From CAZSSM01 sp964609385 (GTDB taxonomy: Bacteria > Planctomycetota > Planctomycetia > Isosphaerales > Isosphaeraceae), in the NCBI GenBank assembly GCA_964609385.1, contig CAZSSM010000004.1, positions 79,122 to 143,121 on the forward strand: DNA of 64,000 bases, in the 5' to 3' direction. The position numbers and the translations under genes are program-made. Under the pieces are notes generated by a model, which searched no databases, had not been told where the DNA came from, and saw nothing but the letters and a program-made list of their open reading frames with translations. Below, in pieces: positions 55,054 to 64,000 of the stretch (its first letter is position 1; every line of letters starts with the position of its first letter).

Positions 55054-56559
55054 ATGCGACGCGCTCGACGATCTCGCCCATCTCTCGTCCGTACCCTCCG
55101 GACCATCGTGTCGACCATTGCGATGATTACGTTCGTAACGCTCACCTGTGCCTTGACAGCATGGGGGCAATGGAATCCAAACCGTCCCAACGTCGTGATT
55201 ATTATGGCTGATGACCTCGGCTATGGGGACGTTGGCTTCAACGGCTCGTCGGTGGCACGCACACCCCATCTGGACGACCTGGCTCGATCCGGCTGCACCT
55301 TCACGCGATTCTATTCTCAATCGCCGGTCTGTAGCCCGACTCGGGGGGCGCTGTTGACCGGCCGCAACGCCTATCGGTACCTGATGGAGGGGGCCAACAA
55401 GTATCACTTGCCGGCCGAGGAAGCGACGCTCTCGGAACTGCTCTGGTCGCGTGGCTATGTGACGGGTCACTTCGGCAAGTGGCACCTGGGAACACTTTCA
55501 CGGACCATCCTCGACAGCGATCGCGGCGGTCCGACGGAGCAGGGGATCAAACACTATTCCCCGCCTTGGGAGCACGGCTTCTTCCAGTCGTTCTCGACCG
55601 AGAGCAAGGTCCCGACCTACGACCCGATGCTCAAGCCGATCTCCACGTTGCTCTTCGGGCCGTGGTGGGACCCGATCTCGCATCCGTCGCAAGGGATGTT
55701 CTTCGGGACCTATTACTGGTCGCGGGGCTCGATGGTGGAGACGAACCTGGCCGGTGACAACTCGCGGGTGATCACCGATCGGGTCGAGTCGTTCGTCCGG
55801 TTCTCGGTCGATCAGCGTCGTCCGTTCCTGGCGGTGGTGATGTACCACGCGCCTCACCGACCGGTCGTCGCCGGACCCGAACACACCGGGCTCTACCCGA
55901 TGCTCGGACGTTTCGGTCGCCACTACTTCGGTTGCATTACGGCGATGGATGAGCAGATCGGTCGGATCCGACTCTTGCTGCGACAGCTCGGCGTGGCCCA
56001 CAACACGATCGTTTGGTTCAGCTCCGACAACGGGCCCGACGCGATCTCGGCCAACGCCCCGGGGTCCAGTTCCTTGTTCCGAGGCCACAAGGCGCAAGTC
56101 CACGAAGGGGGCCTGCTCGTCCCTGCGGCGGTGGAGTGGCCCAATCGGATCCCGCCGGGCCTCCGTACGTCGATGCGGGTCTCGACGGCCGACATCTTCA
56201 CGACGGTCCTGGAAGCGACCGGGACGCCTGCGCCGGCCGACCGCGCCTTGGACGGGATCAGTATTATGGAGGTCTTCCGAGGCCGGATGAATCAGCGTCC
56301 GACCCCGATCGCCGTCAAGTTCTGGGAGCAGTTCGCCCTCATCGATAACCGGTACAAGCTCCACTGTGATGGGGAAGGGGACTTCCAAGGGTTCCCCCAC
56401 CGGAGACACTTCGATCTGTACGACCTGATCGATGACCCGTACGAACAGCGCCCGATCACCGACCAACACCCCGAGATCCGCGACGCGATGCGTGAGGAAC
56501 TCCGGGCCTGGTGGAAGGACTGTAAGCTCGATCGCGAGTACTACCAGAGCCGGCGCTAA
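55054..56559 (+). CDS. Exported sulfatase 1
   Basis: 501 residues, GGAGG before the ATG, signal peptide through ALTAWGQ. The alkaline-phosphatase-like core has NVVIIMADDLGYGDVG (metal-binding Asp pair) and the sulfatase signature CSPTRGALLTGR, in which Cys93 is converted to formylglycine. HFGKWHLG follows as the second signature, then FSSDNGPDAIS and a C-terminal DPYEQRPI region. It cleaves sulfate esters, probably from algal or host polysaccharide, in the periplasm or outside. Long substrate loops at about 170-230 distinguish it from the others. Confidence 0.92.
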   Translation: MRRARRSRPSLVRTLRTIVSTIAMITFVTLTCALTAWGQWNPNRPNVVIIMADDLGYGDVGFNGSSVARTPHLDDLARSGCTFTRFYSQSPVCSPTRGALLTGRNAYRYLMEGANKYHLPAEEATLSELLWSRGYVTGHFGKWHLGTLSRTILDSDRGGPTEQGIKHYSPPWEHGFFQSFSTESKVPTYDPMLKPISTLLFGPWWDPISHPSQGMFFGTYYWSRGSMVETNLAGDNSRVITDRVESFVRFSVDQRRPFLAVVMYHAPHRPVVAGPEHTGLYPMLGRFGRHYFGCITAMDEQIGRIRLLLRQLGVAHNTIVWFSSDNGPDAISANAPGSSSLFRGHKAQVHEGGLLVPAAVEWPNRIPPGLRTSMRVSTADIFTTVLEATGTPAPADRALDGISIMEVFRGRMNQRPTPIAVKFWEQFALIDNRYKLHCDGEGDFQGFPHRRHFDLYDLIDDPYEQRPITDQHPEIRDAMREELRAWWKDCKLDREYYQSRR

Positions 56560-56697
56560 CCCCCCAATCCCGCCTTGTCGGCCGCGTCGATACGCTCTGT
56601 GCTTTCGACGCGGTGCCCACTCGCGATCGTCGACGATCGCGGGTATCGTCGTTCCTTCCCGGGCCGACCCGTGTCCGATCCCTCGGAGGAACGACCG

Positions 56698-58272
56698 ATG
56701 TGTCCGCGATCTCTCATCAACGTCGACGCGATCCCCAGACCGAGTCTCGATCGGCCCGTCCGCCGTACGTCCGGATCATCCTGGGCGATCGCTCACGCGT
56801 TGGCTGTCTTGTTGATCGTCATTGCGATCGTCAACGGCCACGCGACGGCCGCGCAGATCGATCGTCCCGTCGACCGCCCAAACATCGTACTGGTCATGGC
56901 CGACGACCTGGGCTATGGCGACGTCGGGTTCCTCGGCGGTGAGGCGATCGCCACGCCGCACCTGGACCGCTTGGCCGCCGACGGGATCACTTGGCGACGG
57001 TTCTATGCCGGGTCGCCGGTTTGCAGTCCGTCGCGCGCGATGGTTCTAACCGGTCGACATGCCCATCGACTGGGGATTACCGGGGCCAACGCTGGTCACA
57101 TGCCGGGCGCGGAGATCACCCTGGCCGAAGCGCTCCGCGATCGAGGCTATCGAACCGGCCACTTCGGCAAGTGGCACCTGGGCACCTTGACGACCCAACG
57201 GCCCGATTCCAATCGCGGCGGTCCCACCCCACGCGGCCGATCCCACTTCGCTCCCCCTCGCGAGCACGGCTTTGACGTCAACGTCTCGACCGAGGCCAAA
57301 GTCCCGACCTGGGATCCGTATTTCGAACCGTTGAACAACCGAAACCGATCGTGGTGGGATCCGCTCGGACCCAATGACCGGCGACAAGCCTACGGGACCG
57401 CGTACTGGTCGCGGGGTCAATATGTGCCCGGCCTGCTGGAGGGCGACGACTCGCGGATCATCCTCGACTTCGCCCTTCCGTTCATCCGCGACACGGTTGC
57501 TGAGCAGAGGCCGTTCCTGGCCGTCGTCTGGTTCCACAGCCCGCACCGGCCGGTCGTCTCCGGTGATCGCGATCGTGCCCCCTACGACGACGGTCGAACA
57601 TCCCACGCGCAGCATTACGCCGGTACCGTCGCCGCGCTCGACGCTCAGATCGGCCGGCTCCGCGATGAATTGCGACGCCTCGGTGTCGTTGACGAGACCC
57701 TGATCTGGTTTTGGTCCGACAATGGCCCTGAGGGGTTCTCGAAGGTCAAACCCGGCTCGCCCGGCCCGTTCCGAGGCCGCAAGGCGACCCTTTACGAAGG
57801 CGGGATTCGTGTCCCCTGCGCCCTGGTCTGGCCCGAGATGGTCCGGCCCGGTCGCGTCATCAATGAACCCGCCGCCGGGGTCGATGTCCTCCCCACCCTC
57901 CTCGAACTGCTCGGCGATGAACCGATCGACGACCGGACCTACGACGGTCGAAGCCTCGCCGGTTGGCTGGTTGACCAGCCGACACCGCGCGACGAGCCCC
58001 TCGGGTTCCTCTACCGAAACCGAGGCGCCTGGGTCCTTCGACGCCACAAGCTTATCGTCGAAGGACTCGCCAACGACATCGTGACAGCGGACCTGGCCGA
58101 TGCTCAGCCGTCCGATCTCGAGGTCGAACTCTACGATCTCCGCGACGACCCGGCCGAATCCCGCAATCTCAACAATGAACGTCCCGTCCTCCGCGACCGA
58201 CTCCTCCGCGCCTTCCTCGACTGGCGCGCTGAGGTCCTCCGTGATGCCCAGTCGATCGAGGAACCGTCATGA
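56698..58272 (+). CDS. Exported sulfatase 2
   Basis: 524 residues from the ATG at 56698 (GGAGGA 8 bases upstream); the longer frame to 56575 lacks a ribosome binding site. Signal-anchor-like peptide (AIAHALAVLLIVIAIVNGHA). Core motifs: NIVLVMADDLGYGDVG, CSPSRAMVLTGR with Cys109, HFGKWHLG, FWSDNGPEGFS, and RGRKATLYEGGIRVPC near the substrate site. The Ser after P in CSPSR makes it a Ser-type variant of the signature, still competent for maturation by FGE. Its stop overlaps the next start (ATGA). Confidence 0.92.
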   Translation: MCPRSLINVDAIPRPSLDRPVRRTSGSSWAIAHALAVLLIVIAIVNGHATAAQIDRPVDRPNIVLVMADDLGYGDVGFLGGEAIATPHLDRLAADGITWRRFYAGSPVCSPSRAMVLTGRHAHRLGITGANAGHMPGAEITLAEALRDRGYRTGHFGKWHLGTLTTQRPDSNRGGPTPRGRSHFAPPREHGFDVNVSTEAKVPTWDPYFEPLNNRNRSWWDPLGPNDRRQAYGTAYWSRGQYVPGLLEGDDSRIILDFALPFIRDTVAEQRPFLAVVWFHSPHRPVVSGDRDRAPYDDGRTSHAQHYAGTVAALDAQIGRLRDELRRLGVVDETLIWFWSDNGPEGFSKVKPGSPGPFRGRKATLYEGGIRVPCALVWPEMVRPGRVINEPAAGVDVLPTLLELLGDEPIDDRTYDGRSLAGWLVDQPTPRDEPLGFLYRNRGAWVLRRHKLIVEGLANDIVTADLADAQPSDLEVELYDLRDDPAESRNLNNERPVLRDRLLRAFLDWRAEVLRDAQSIEEPS

Positions 58273-60098
58273 ACCGACAATCGAGACAAAACCCACATTT
58301 GCTCGCTCGGAATACTTCCATCGTTTGCTTCCTCGGTGTCGCGTTGGGGCTCGTCCTCGGGGCATCGCGGGGTTCCGCGTCGGCCGTCGACGATCCTCGA
58401 TCGATGCGTCGTCCCAACATCCTCTTGGTCATGACCGATGATCAGGGGTACGGCGACCTCGGCCTGCATGGGAACCCGATCCTGGAGACACCGGTGCTCG
58501 ACCGGTTCGCCGTCCAGGGGGCGCGGTTCGACCGGTTCTACGTCAGCCCGGTCTGCGCGCCGACCCGAGCCAGCCTCCTGACGGGCCGCGACCACCTCCG
58601 GACCGGCACCTGGTGGGTCACCCGCGGTTACGAGACGATGCGCGCCGACGAGTTGACGATTGCCGAGTCGCTCCGTGACGCCGGCTATGCCACCGGAATC
58701 TTCGGCAAATGGCACAACGGCGCTCACTGGCCCGAGACCCCCCAGGCCCAAGGGTTCGACGAGTTCCTCGGCTTCTGCGCCGGTCACTGGAACAACTATT
58801 TCGACACGACCTTGCAACACAACGGTGCCCCCGAGCCGACCGAAGGGTACATCAGCGACGCCTTGACCGATGCGGCTATCGAATTCATCGACGAGCACCG
58901 CGAAAAGCCCTTCTTCTGCTACATCCCCTACAATGCACCCCACGCCCCGTTCCAAGTCCCCGACGACGTCTATGACAAGTATCTTGCGAAAGGGCTCGAT
59001 CCCAAGTTGGCCAGCATCTACGGGATGTGCGAGAACCTGGATACCAACTTCGGTCGGCTCCTCGATGCGCTCGAGACGCGCGGCCTGGTCGACGAAACGA
59101 TCGTCCTGTTCCTGACCGACAACGGACCCAACAGCGATCGGTACAACGCCGGGATGCTCGGGCGCAAGGGGAGCGTTCACGAAGGCGGCGTCCGCGTCCC
59201 GCTCCTGGTCCGGTACCCCGGGGTGATCCCCGAAGGACTAGTCGTCGAGCCGATCGCACAGCACATCGATCTCCTGCCGACGCTCCTGGAGTTCGCCGAG
59301 GTTGAGCGGCCCACCGAGGCCCCGACCTTGGACGGCCGGAGCCTTGTCCCGTTGCTGACCGACCTCGGAGCGGCCGACGACTGGACCGACCGGGTTCTCT
59401 TCACGCATCAGTCGCGTGGAGGTCGCGTTGAGGTGACTCCGATCGCGGCCCGGACCCAACGCTGGCGGCTTGTCAACACCGGGCGCGGCGACCAGCTCTT
59501 CGACATGCAGGCCGATCCCGGTCAGATGTCCGACGTCGCCGACGAACATCCCGAAGTCGTCGAACGGCTCCGACGCGCTTATCAGGACTGGTTCGCCGAG
59601 GTCCAGACTTCGGCCTCCGAACCGTTGCCGATCACGATCGATGAGCGCGGTGGGTCGACGGTCCGGTTGCCGGGTCATGAGGCCGATCTCGGCGACGGCG
59701 TCCGCTACTTCGGACGATCCGGTTGGGCCCACGATTGGATTACCGGCTGGGACGAGCCTGGCGAATCGTTCTCATGGTCGCTCGACGTCGTCACGCCGGG
59801 TCGATATCGCGTCGCACTGCTCTACCGTGGCGATCCGGAGAACGTTGGGTCCACCTTCCAGATTCGGTTCAATGACGAATCGCTAACCGCTGTGATCGAC
59901 AGTGCCTTCGCGTCCGAGCCGATCCGACGCCCCGAGCGCGTTCCTCGGACCGAGGTCTATGAGCACGACTGGGGCCGCCAAGACTGCGGCGTCCTCGAAC
60001 TGACGACCGGCCGCGGGTCGTTGACCGTCCGCGCCGAGGAAGTCCAAGGTGATCGGGTGGCCGATGTCAAAGGGGTCGAATTGCGACGGATTCCTTGA
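58269..60098 (+). CDS. Exported sulfatase 3 with C-terminal beta-sandwich
   Basis: 609 residues, translationally coupled to sulfatase 2 by a 4-base overlap. Signal peptide FLGVALGLVLGASRGSASA. Signature CAPTRASLLTGR with Cys96; also NILLVMTDDQGYGDLG, IFGKWHNG and LTDNGPNSDR. The catalytic part ends near residue 455. About 150 further residues (WITGWDEPGESFSWSLDVVT, GRYRVALLYRGDP) form a carbohydrate-binding-like beta-sandwich, as in a subset of planctomycete sulfatases. It probably anchors the enzyme on polymeric substrate. Confidence 0.92.
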   Translation: MNRQSRQNPHLLARNTSIVCFLGVALGLVLGASRGSASAVDDPRSMRRPNILLVMTDDQGYGDLGLHGNPILETPVLDRFAVQGARFDRFYVSPVCAPTRASLLTGRDHLRTGTWWVTRGYETMRADELTIAESLRDAGYATGIFGKWHNGAHWPETPQAQGFDEFLGFCAGHWNNYFDTTLQHNGAPEPTEGYISDALTDAAIEFIDEHREKPFFCYIPYNAPHAPFQVPDDVYDKYLAKGLDPKLASIYGMCENLDTNFGRLLDALETRGLVDETIVLFLTDNGPNSDRYNAGMLGRKGSVHEGGVRVPLLVRYPGVIPEGLVVEPIAQHIDLLPTLLEFAEVERPTEAPTLDGRSLVPLLTDLGAADDWTDRVLFTHQSRGGRVEVTPIAARTQRWRLVNTGRGDQLFDMQADPGQMSDVADEHPEVVERLRRAYQDWFAEVQTSASEPLPITIDERGGSTVRLPGHEADLGDGVRYFGRSGWAHDWITGWDEPGESFSWSLDVVTPGRYRVALLYRGDPENVGSTFQIRFNDESLTAVIDSAFASEPIRRPERVPRTEVYEHDWGRQDCGVLELTTGRGSLTVRAEEVQGDRVADVKGVELRRIP

Positions 60099-60114
60099 AC
60101 CGAGGGAGACGGCG

Positions 60115-61572
60115 ATGCCTCCGCTTGCGCGACTCGTTCTCGTCTGGCAGATCACATGCGCTTGCTGTGCTCTAGCGACCGCGGAAGGGTCCGACCGGGA
60201 TCCGCCACATATCGTCTTGATCGTCGCCGACGACCTCGGCTGGTCTGACCTGAGCTGCCAAGGGTCGTCGATGTATCGGACGCCATCGATCGACCGATTG
60301 GCGGCCGAGGGGGTTCGCTTGACGTCGTTCTACAGCAACGGCCCCAACTGTGCACCGACGCGGGCCTGCCTGATGAGCGGGCTCTACCCGCCGCGCCATG
60401 GGGTCTACACGGTCCAGAACGGCGATCGCGGGCGATCGGAGTTCCGGAAGCTGGTCCCACCGCCCAATCGGACCGAATTGGCCACACGGTTCGCCACGCT
60501 GGCCGATCGGCTCCACGAACGGAGCTACACCACCGGCCACTTCGGCAAATGGCACCTCGGCGCGGCTTCGACAGGACCCACCGCACGCGGGTTCGATTTC
60601 AACATTGCGGGGAACTTGAGGGGTGCTCCAGCCAGTTACTTCTCTCCGTACCGCAATCCGGACATCCAAGATGGACCCGAAGATGAGTATTTGACCGACC
60701 GTTTGACCGATGAGGCGATCGCCTGGCTGGATCGCTCGTTGAGGGCCGACCCCGAGCGCCGCGTTTTCCTGTACGTGCCTCACTATGCGGTCCACACGCC
60801 GATCCAAGCCCGGCCCGAGGACGTCAAAACGGTCAAGGAGGACGGACTCGAACCGATCAATCTCGGCTACGCGGCGATGATCCGGAGCCTCGATCGAAGC
60901 GTGGGGCGAATCCTCGATGCGCTCGAAGGACACGGGATCGCCGAAGAGACACTGGTTCTATTCGTCTCGGACAACGGCGGTGTGGGCGGCTACGAACGGC
61001 TCGGCTTGAAGACGCGCGACATTACTGACAACACCCCCCTTCGCGGGGGGAAGGGGATGCTGTTGGAGGGCGGGATCCGCGTCCCGTTCCTGGCCCGTTG
61101 GCCTGGAGTCATCCCCGAAGGCACGGTCGGCGACGCCCCGGCGATCACCCTCGATTTGTTCGAAACCTGCCTCGATGCCTCCGGTTTGGATCCAAGGCAC
61201 GTTTCCTCCGACGGGCTCAGCCTGCTCGACTACCTTCAGCAGGCCGATCAAGTCCCGACGACCTTGAGCGAGGAGCTTAGACAACGTCCGCTTTATTGGC
61301 ACTTCCCGGGCTATCTCCAGGCCAACGTCCGGGAGGGCACGTGGCGGACCACGCCGGCCAGCGCGATCCGGGTTGGGACCCACAAACTCATCGAGACCTT
61401 CGAGACCGGCCGAATCGAACTCTATGACCTCGATGTCGACCCCGGCGAAACCCGCGATCTCACCGAGGAACGCCCCGAGTTGGCCGAGGAACTCCATGGG
61501 CGGCTTCGACGTTGGCGTGCGGAGGTCGACGCCCCCATGCCCACGCGCGTCGTGTCGAACCCGGACCGCTGA
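60115..61572 (+). CDS. Exported sulfatase 4
   Basis: 485 residues from the ATG at 60115, GAGGGAG upstream, 16 bases after sulfatase 3. Short signal peptide (LVLVWQITCACCALATAEG). Signature CAPTRACLMSGLYPPRHG with Cys79, HIVLIVADDLGWSDLS, HFGKWHLGAAS, FVSDNGGVGGYE and GKGMLLEGGIRVPF. The Y-P-x-R-H-G after the signature is typical of the arylsulfatase A / iduronate-sulfatase-like branch. Start choice rejects 22 upstream residues that overlap the previous gene. Confidence 0.92.
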   Translation: MPPLARLVLVWQITCACCALATAEGSDRDPPHIVLIVADDLGWSDLSCQGSSMYRTPSIDRLAAEGVRLTSFYSNGPNCAPTRACLMSGLYPPRHGVYTVQNGDRGRSEFRKLVPPPNRTELATRFATLADRLHERSYTTGHFGKWHLGAASTGPTARGFDFNIAGNLRGAPASYFSPYRNPDIQDGPEDEYLTDRLTDEAIAWLDRSLRADPERRVFLYVPHYAVHTPIQARPEDVKTVKEDGLEPINLGYAAMIRSLDRSVGRILDALEGHGIAEETLVLFVSDNGGVGGYERLGLKTRDITDNTPLRGGKGMLLEGGIRVPFLARWPGVIPEGTVGDAPAITLDLFETCLDASGLDPRHVSSDGLSLLDYLQQADQVPTTLSEELRQRPLYWHFPGYLQANVREGTWRTTPASAIRVGTHKLIETFETGRIELYDLDVDPGETRDLTEERPELAEELHGRLRRWRAEVDAPMPTRVVSNPDR

Positions 61573-61640
61573 CTCCGACGACCCGAAACCCTTCGACCGT
61601 GCCTTCATCGCTGCTGCTTCAGAACTTGGAGGACATCGTG

Positions 61641-63296
61641 ATGCTTCGGAACTTGGTGATCGTTGCTGGTCTGCTCATGTTTAGCGATTCCACGGCTGTC
61701 GGTGCCGACGAACGGCCGAACATCGTGCTGATCATGGCCGACGACATGGGTTACTCGGACATCGGCTGCTACGGCGGGGAAATCGCCACGCCGACCCTGG
61801 ACAGCTTGGCCGACTCGGGCGTCCGGTTCACCCAGTTCTACAACACCGGCCGCTGCTGCCCGACCCGGGCCTCGCTACTGACCGGGCTCTATCCGCACCA
61901 GGCCGGCATCGGTCATATGATGGAAAAGCGCTTGCAAATCGGGTATCAAGGTGATCTCAACGACCGTTGCGTGACGATCGCCGAGGTCCTCTCCGAGTCC
62001 GGATACGCGACGTTCCTGAGCGGCAAGTGGCACGTCACCCGCCAGACCGGGTACTGGTCGGGCAACCCGAGGCTGACCTCAAAGCACAACTGGCCGCTCC
62101 AGCGTGGATTCGACCGGTTTTACGGGACGATCCACGGCGCGGCCAGCTTCTTTGATCCGATCTCGTTGACGCGCGACAACACCCCGATCATCCCCGAGGG
62201 GACCGAATACTACTACACCGATGCGATCGCCGAACGGGCCTCGCGGTTCATCGGCGACCATGCCGACGGACCGCGCGGTGACGACCCGTTCTTCTGCTAT
62301 GTTGCATTCACCGCCCCGCATTGGCCGTTGCACGCGCCCGAAGAAACGATCGTCAAGTACCAGGGTCGCTACGCCGACGGCTGGGACGCCCTACGGGCCG
62401 AGCGCTATCAACGCATGGTCTCGCTCGGGCTGATCGATCCGTCGTGGGTCTTGACCGATCGCGATCGGTCAGTCCCCGCTTGGGAGGACGCTGAGAACAA
62501 GGCCTGGCAACAACGGCGGATGGAGGTCTACGCCGCGATGGTCGACCGGATGGATCAGGGGATCGGCCGGATCGTTGACACACTCAAACAGAACGGCCAG
62601 TTCGAGAACACCTTGATCCTGTTCCTGGCCGACAATGGCGGTTGTGCGGAGAACCTGCGTACGCCACAAGAGAACCGTCGACGCTCGATCCACACGCCGT
62701 ACCGGACACGCGACGGCCGACCCGTCCGACCGGGCAACGATCCGTCGATCATGCCCGGTCCGGCCGACACGTATCAGAGCTATGCGACCCCATGGGCCAA
62801 CGCGTCCAATACCCCGTTTCGGCTTTATAAGCACTTCGTCCACGAAGGTGGCATCGCCACACCCTTGGTGGTGAGCTGGCCATCTCGGCTTGACGAGGTT
62901 GGCGGCCAGCTCCGACGCCAGCCCGGTCACCTGATCGACGTCATGGCCACCTGCGTCGATGTCGCAGACGCTTCGTATCCCACGACCGTCGGCGGCGTCG
63001 AGATCACCCCGATGCAGGGCCGCTCGCTGGTCGGCGCGATGGTCGACGACGCCCCGATCGAACGCGAAGCGCTCTACTGGGAACACGAGGGCAACCGCGC
63101 CGTCCGGGTCGGCGACCTCAAGCTGGTCGCTCGAGGACCCAAGGGTCGTTGGGAACTCTACGACCTCCAGACCGATCGCTCCGAGACCCGAGACCTCGCC
63201 GGCGAGATGCCCGAGACCGTTGCGAAGCTCACGCGGATATGGACCGACTGGGCCTTAGAGGCCAACGTCCTCCCGTGGCCCTGGAAGACCGACTGA
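61641..63296 (+). CDS. Exported arylsulfatase 5
   Basis: 551 residues from the ATG at 61641 with GGAGG 9 bases upstream. Signal peptide LVIVAGLLMFSDSTAVGA. Signature CCPTRASLLTGLYPHQAG, with Cys72 as the formylglycine precursor and a second Cys right after it. NIVLIMADDMGYSDIG, LSGKWHVT, FLADNGGCAEN and PFRLYKHFVHEGGIATPL place it in the large bacterial arylsulfatase (AtsA-like) group. Last gene of the array. A 68-base gap separates it from sulfatase 4. Confidence 0.92.
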   Translation: MLRNLVIVAGLLMFSDSTAVGADERPNIVLIMADDMGYSDIGCYGGEIATPTLDSLADSGVRFTQFYNTGRCCPTRASLLTGLYPHQAGIGHMMEKRLQIGYQGDLNDRCVTIAEVLSESGYATFLSGKWHVTRQTGYWSGNPRLTSKHNWPLQRGFDRFYGTIHGAASFFDPISLTRDNTPIIPEGTEYYYTDAIAERASRFIGDHADGPRGDDPFFCYVAFTAPHWPLHAPEETIVKYQGRYADGWDALRAERYQRMVSLGLIDPSWVLTDRDRSVPAWEDAENKAWQQRRMEVYAAMVDRMDQGIGRIVDTLKQNGQFENTLILFLADNGGCAENLRTPQENRRRSIHTPYRTRDGRPVRPGNDPSIMPGPADTYQSYATPWANASNTPFRLYKHFVHEGGIATPLVVSWPSRLDEVGGQLRRQPGHLIDVMATCVDVADASYPTTVGGVEITPMQGRSLVGAMVDDAPIEREALYWEHEGNRAVRVGDLKLVARGPKGRWELYDLQTDRSETRDLAGEMPETVAKLTRIWTDWALEANVLPWPWKTD

Positions 63297-63741
63297 TCTC
63301 AGCAGTTACGGGTAGCCCACGGAGCTGGGAGCGCGAGACGGAGATCTGCCGACCGTTCTCGAGAGTCGACTGGGGTAGTCGAACAAGAACGTGATTCTCG
63401 CTTTTATCAACGACATCGACGTTGAGCCACCCTTCGACGGATTCGTCCGCGGTCGGGGCCTGGCTGCACTCGACTTGTGATACAGAGACAAAAAAGGAAA
63501 ATGTGCAGCCGTTGAAGAAGCGCACCACGACGGAAAACTCACTGCTAAATTGTCTCGGAGACAAGATGCACTGTAATAGGACCGACATACAACTCCCTCC
63601 AACGCTTGGTGTCCAAAAGTATGGGATACCTCATGCCAACAGCAGCGCCAAGGTGCGAACCCAATGGTGACCAATCGGAAATCCGGCGCCGGGCTGCGTC
63701 TGCAATCGGTGGTTCCTCTTTTCAGGGCTAACCGAGGGTTT

Positions 63742-63769
63742 GGGTGGCTGGGAACTAGACCCCGGTGCC
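63742..63769 (+). repeat. Short repeat, copy 1
   Basis: GGGTGGCTGGGAACT followed by AGACCCCGGTGCC. Shorter than the other copies: it lacks the middle hairpin part. Confidence 0.6.
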
Positions 63770-63827
63770 GATCTGGGTGAGTTAGTTGATCGCTCGGGCG
63801 ATGGGTTGGCCGATTCGAGACCTCATG

Positions 63828-63870
63828 CCCGGGGTCTGCTCCGCTTCGCGTCTCAGTCCCCAGCCACCCG
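63828..63870 (-). repeat. Short repeat, copy 2 (inverted)
   Basis: Reverse orientation of the same unit: CCCGGGGTCTGCT ... AGTCCCCAGCCACCC. Confidence 0.6.
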
Positions 63871-63947
63871 GTCGGTTGGCCATGTGGGGTTATGTAAGTA
63901 ATTGTCATATTAAATCGGTCGTATTGCATTCGGTCGTCAGACGTGAT

Positions 63948-63990
63948 GGGTGGCTGGGGACTGCGAGCATCGCGAGCAGACCCCGGTGCC
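63948..63990 (+). repeat. Short repeat, copy 3
   Basis: GGGTGGCTGGGGACTGCGAG ... AGCAGACCCCGGTGCC. GGGG-CTGC and GCAG-CCCC arms allow an imperfect hairpin, as in REP-like elements. Confidence 0.6.
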
Positions 63991-64000
63991 AATCGTTTTG

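Larger units (their letters stand above)
63297..64000. other. Gene-poor right end of the window
   Basis: About 700 bases. A minus-strand frame (63588 to 63229) contains a protein-like stretch (GWLNVDVVDKSENHVLVRLP, TLENGRQISVSRSQLRGLPV) but has no clear start and runs into sulfatase 5, so it is at best a decayed gene. The last 260 bases hold three copies of a short repeat. Confidence 0.35.

Overview
The window looks like a planctomycete chromosome, probably from the Isosphaeraceae/Gemmatales side. It is GC-rich and carries several planctomycete hallmarks: a DUF1559 pseudopilin-like protein, a DUF1573 exported protein, a Planctomycete-type cytochrome c, an ECF sigma factor fused to a membrane anchor and an extracytoplasmic domain, a histone-tailed ArsR regulator and a five-gene sulfatase array. 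Taxonomy is inferred from gene content only.

Layout. 1-8.5 kb is housekeeping and envelope genes: MFS transporter, glycosyltransferase, DUF1573 protein, STAS protein, MATE exporter, FolD, sugar-phosphate isomerase-like protein. 8.9-13 kb holds the sigma-factor fusion, a transposase remnant, an exported protein with an in-frame amber codon, and the DUF1559 protein. 13.5-18.1 kb is a type IIA topoisomerase A/B pair. 18.7-22.4 kb has the ArsR regulator, two lipoproteins and a fatty acid desaturase.

22.7-37.5 kb is a probable integrative island of about 14.6 kb. An intact tRNA-Ile(CAT) gene bounds it on the left. A copy of the tRNA 3' part, with a perfect 52-bp core repeat, bounds it on the right. 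A 5'-truncated tyrosine recombinase lies next to the tRNA. The cargo is a minus-strand cluster of three exported proteins that fuse a caspase-like protease to a C-terminal formylglycine-generating-enzyme (SUMF1) fold, one caspase-like protein that has lost its catalytic cysteine, a two-haem-motif cytochrome c, an exported protein of unknown function, and a truncated HRDC-like protein. A divergent plus-strand operon encodes an exported protein, an ECF sigma factor and a membrane anti-sigma-like protein. Matched, oppositely oriented GGAAC-16-TTTC elements lie between the two operons.

The C-terminal ends of two SUMF1 domains differ at 18 bases, all at positions where an adenine template would explain both versions, while third codon positions and flanks stay fixed. 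This is the signature of a diversity-generating retroelement (DGR). Each of the three genes is followed by a hairpin with compensatory changes at a near-constant distance. No reverse transcriptase or template repeat is in the window, so the DGR is either broken or served in trans. I regard this caspase-DGR island, with its own sigma switch, as the most interesting system here. A conflict or self/non-self role is inference.

37.7-47.3 kb is RecQ plus an envelope-stress cluster: a large membrane protein, PRC-barrel protein, MscS channel, DUF4112, DUF1328, DUF2383, DUF2188-membrane, Pmp3/YqaE and an acidic-repeat lipoprotein. 47.8-53.7 kb encodes a 1967-residue CheB-CheR-PAS-GAF-kinase-receiver protein. 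53.7-63.3 kb holds an IS701-like transposase remnant abutting a broken sulfatase, then five intact sulfatases in a tight plus-strand array. The last 0.7 kb carries short inverted and direct repeats.
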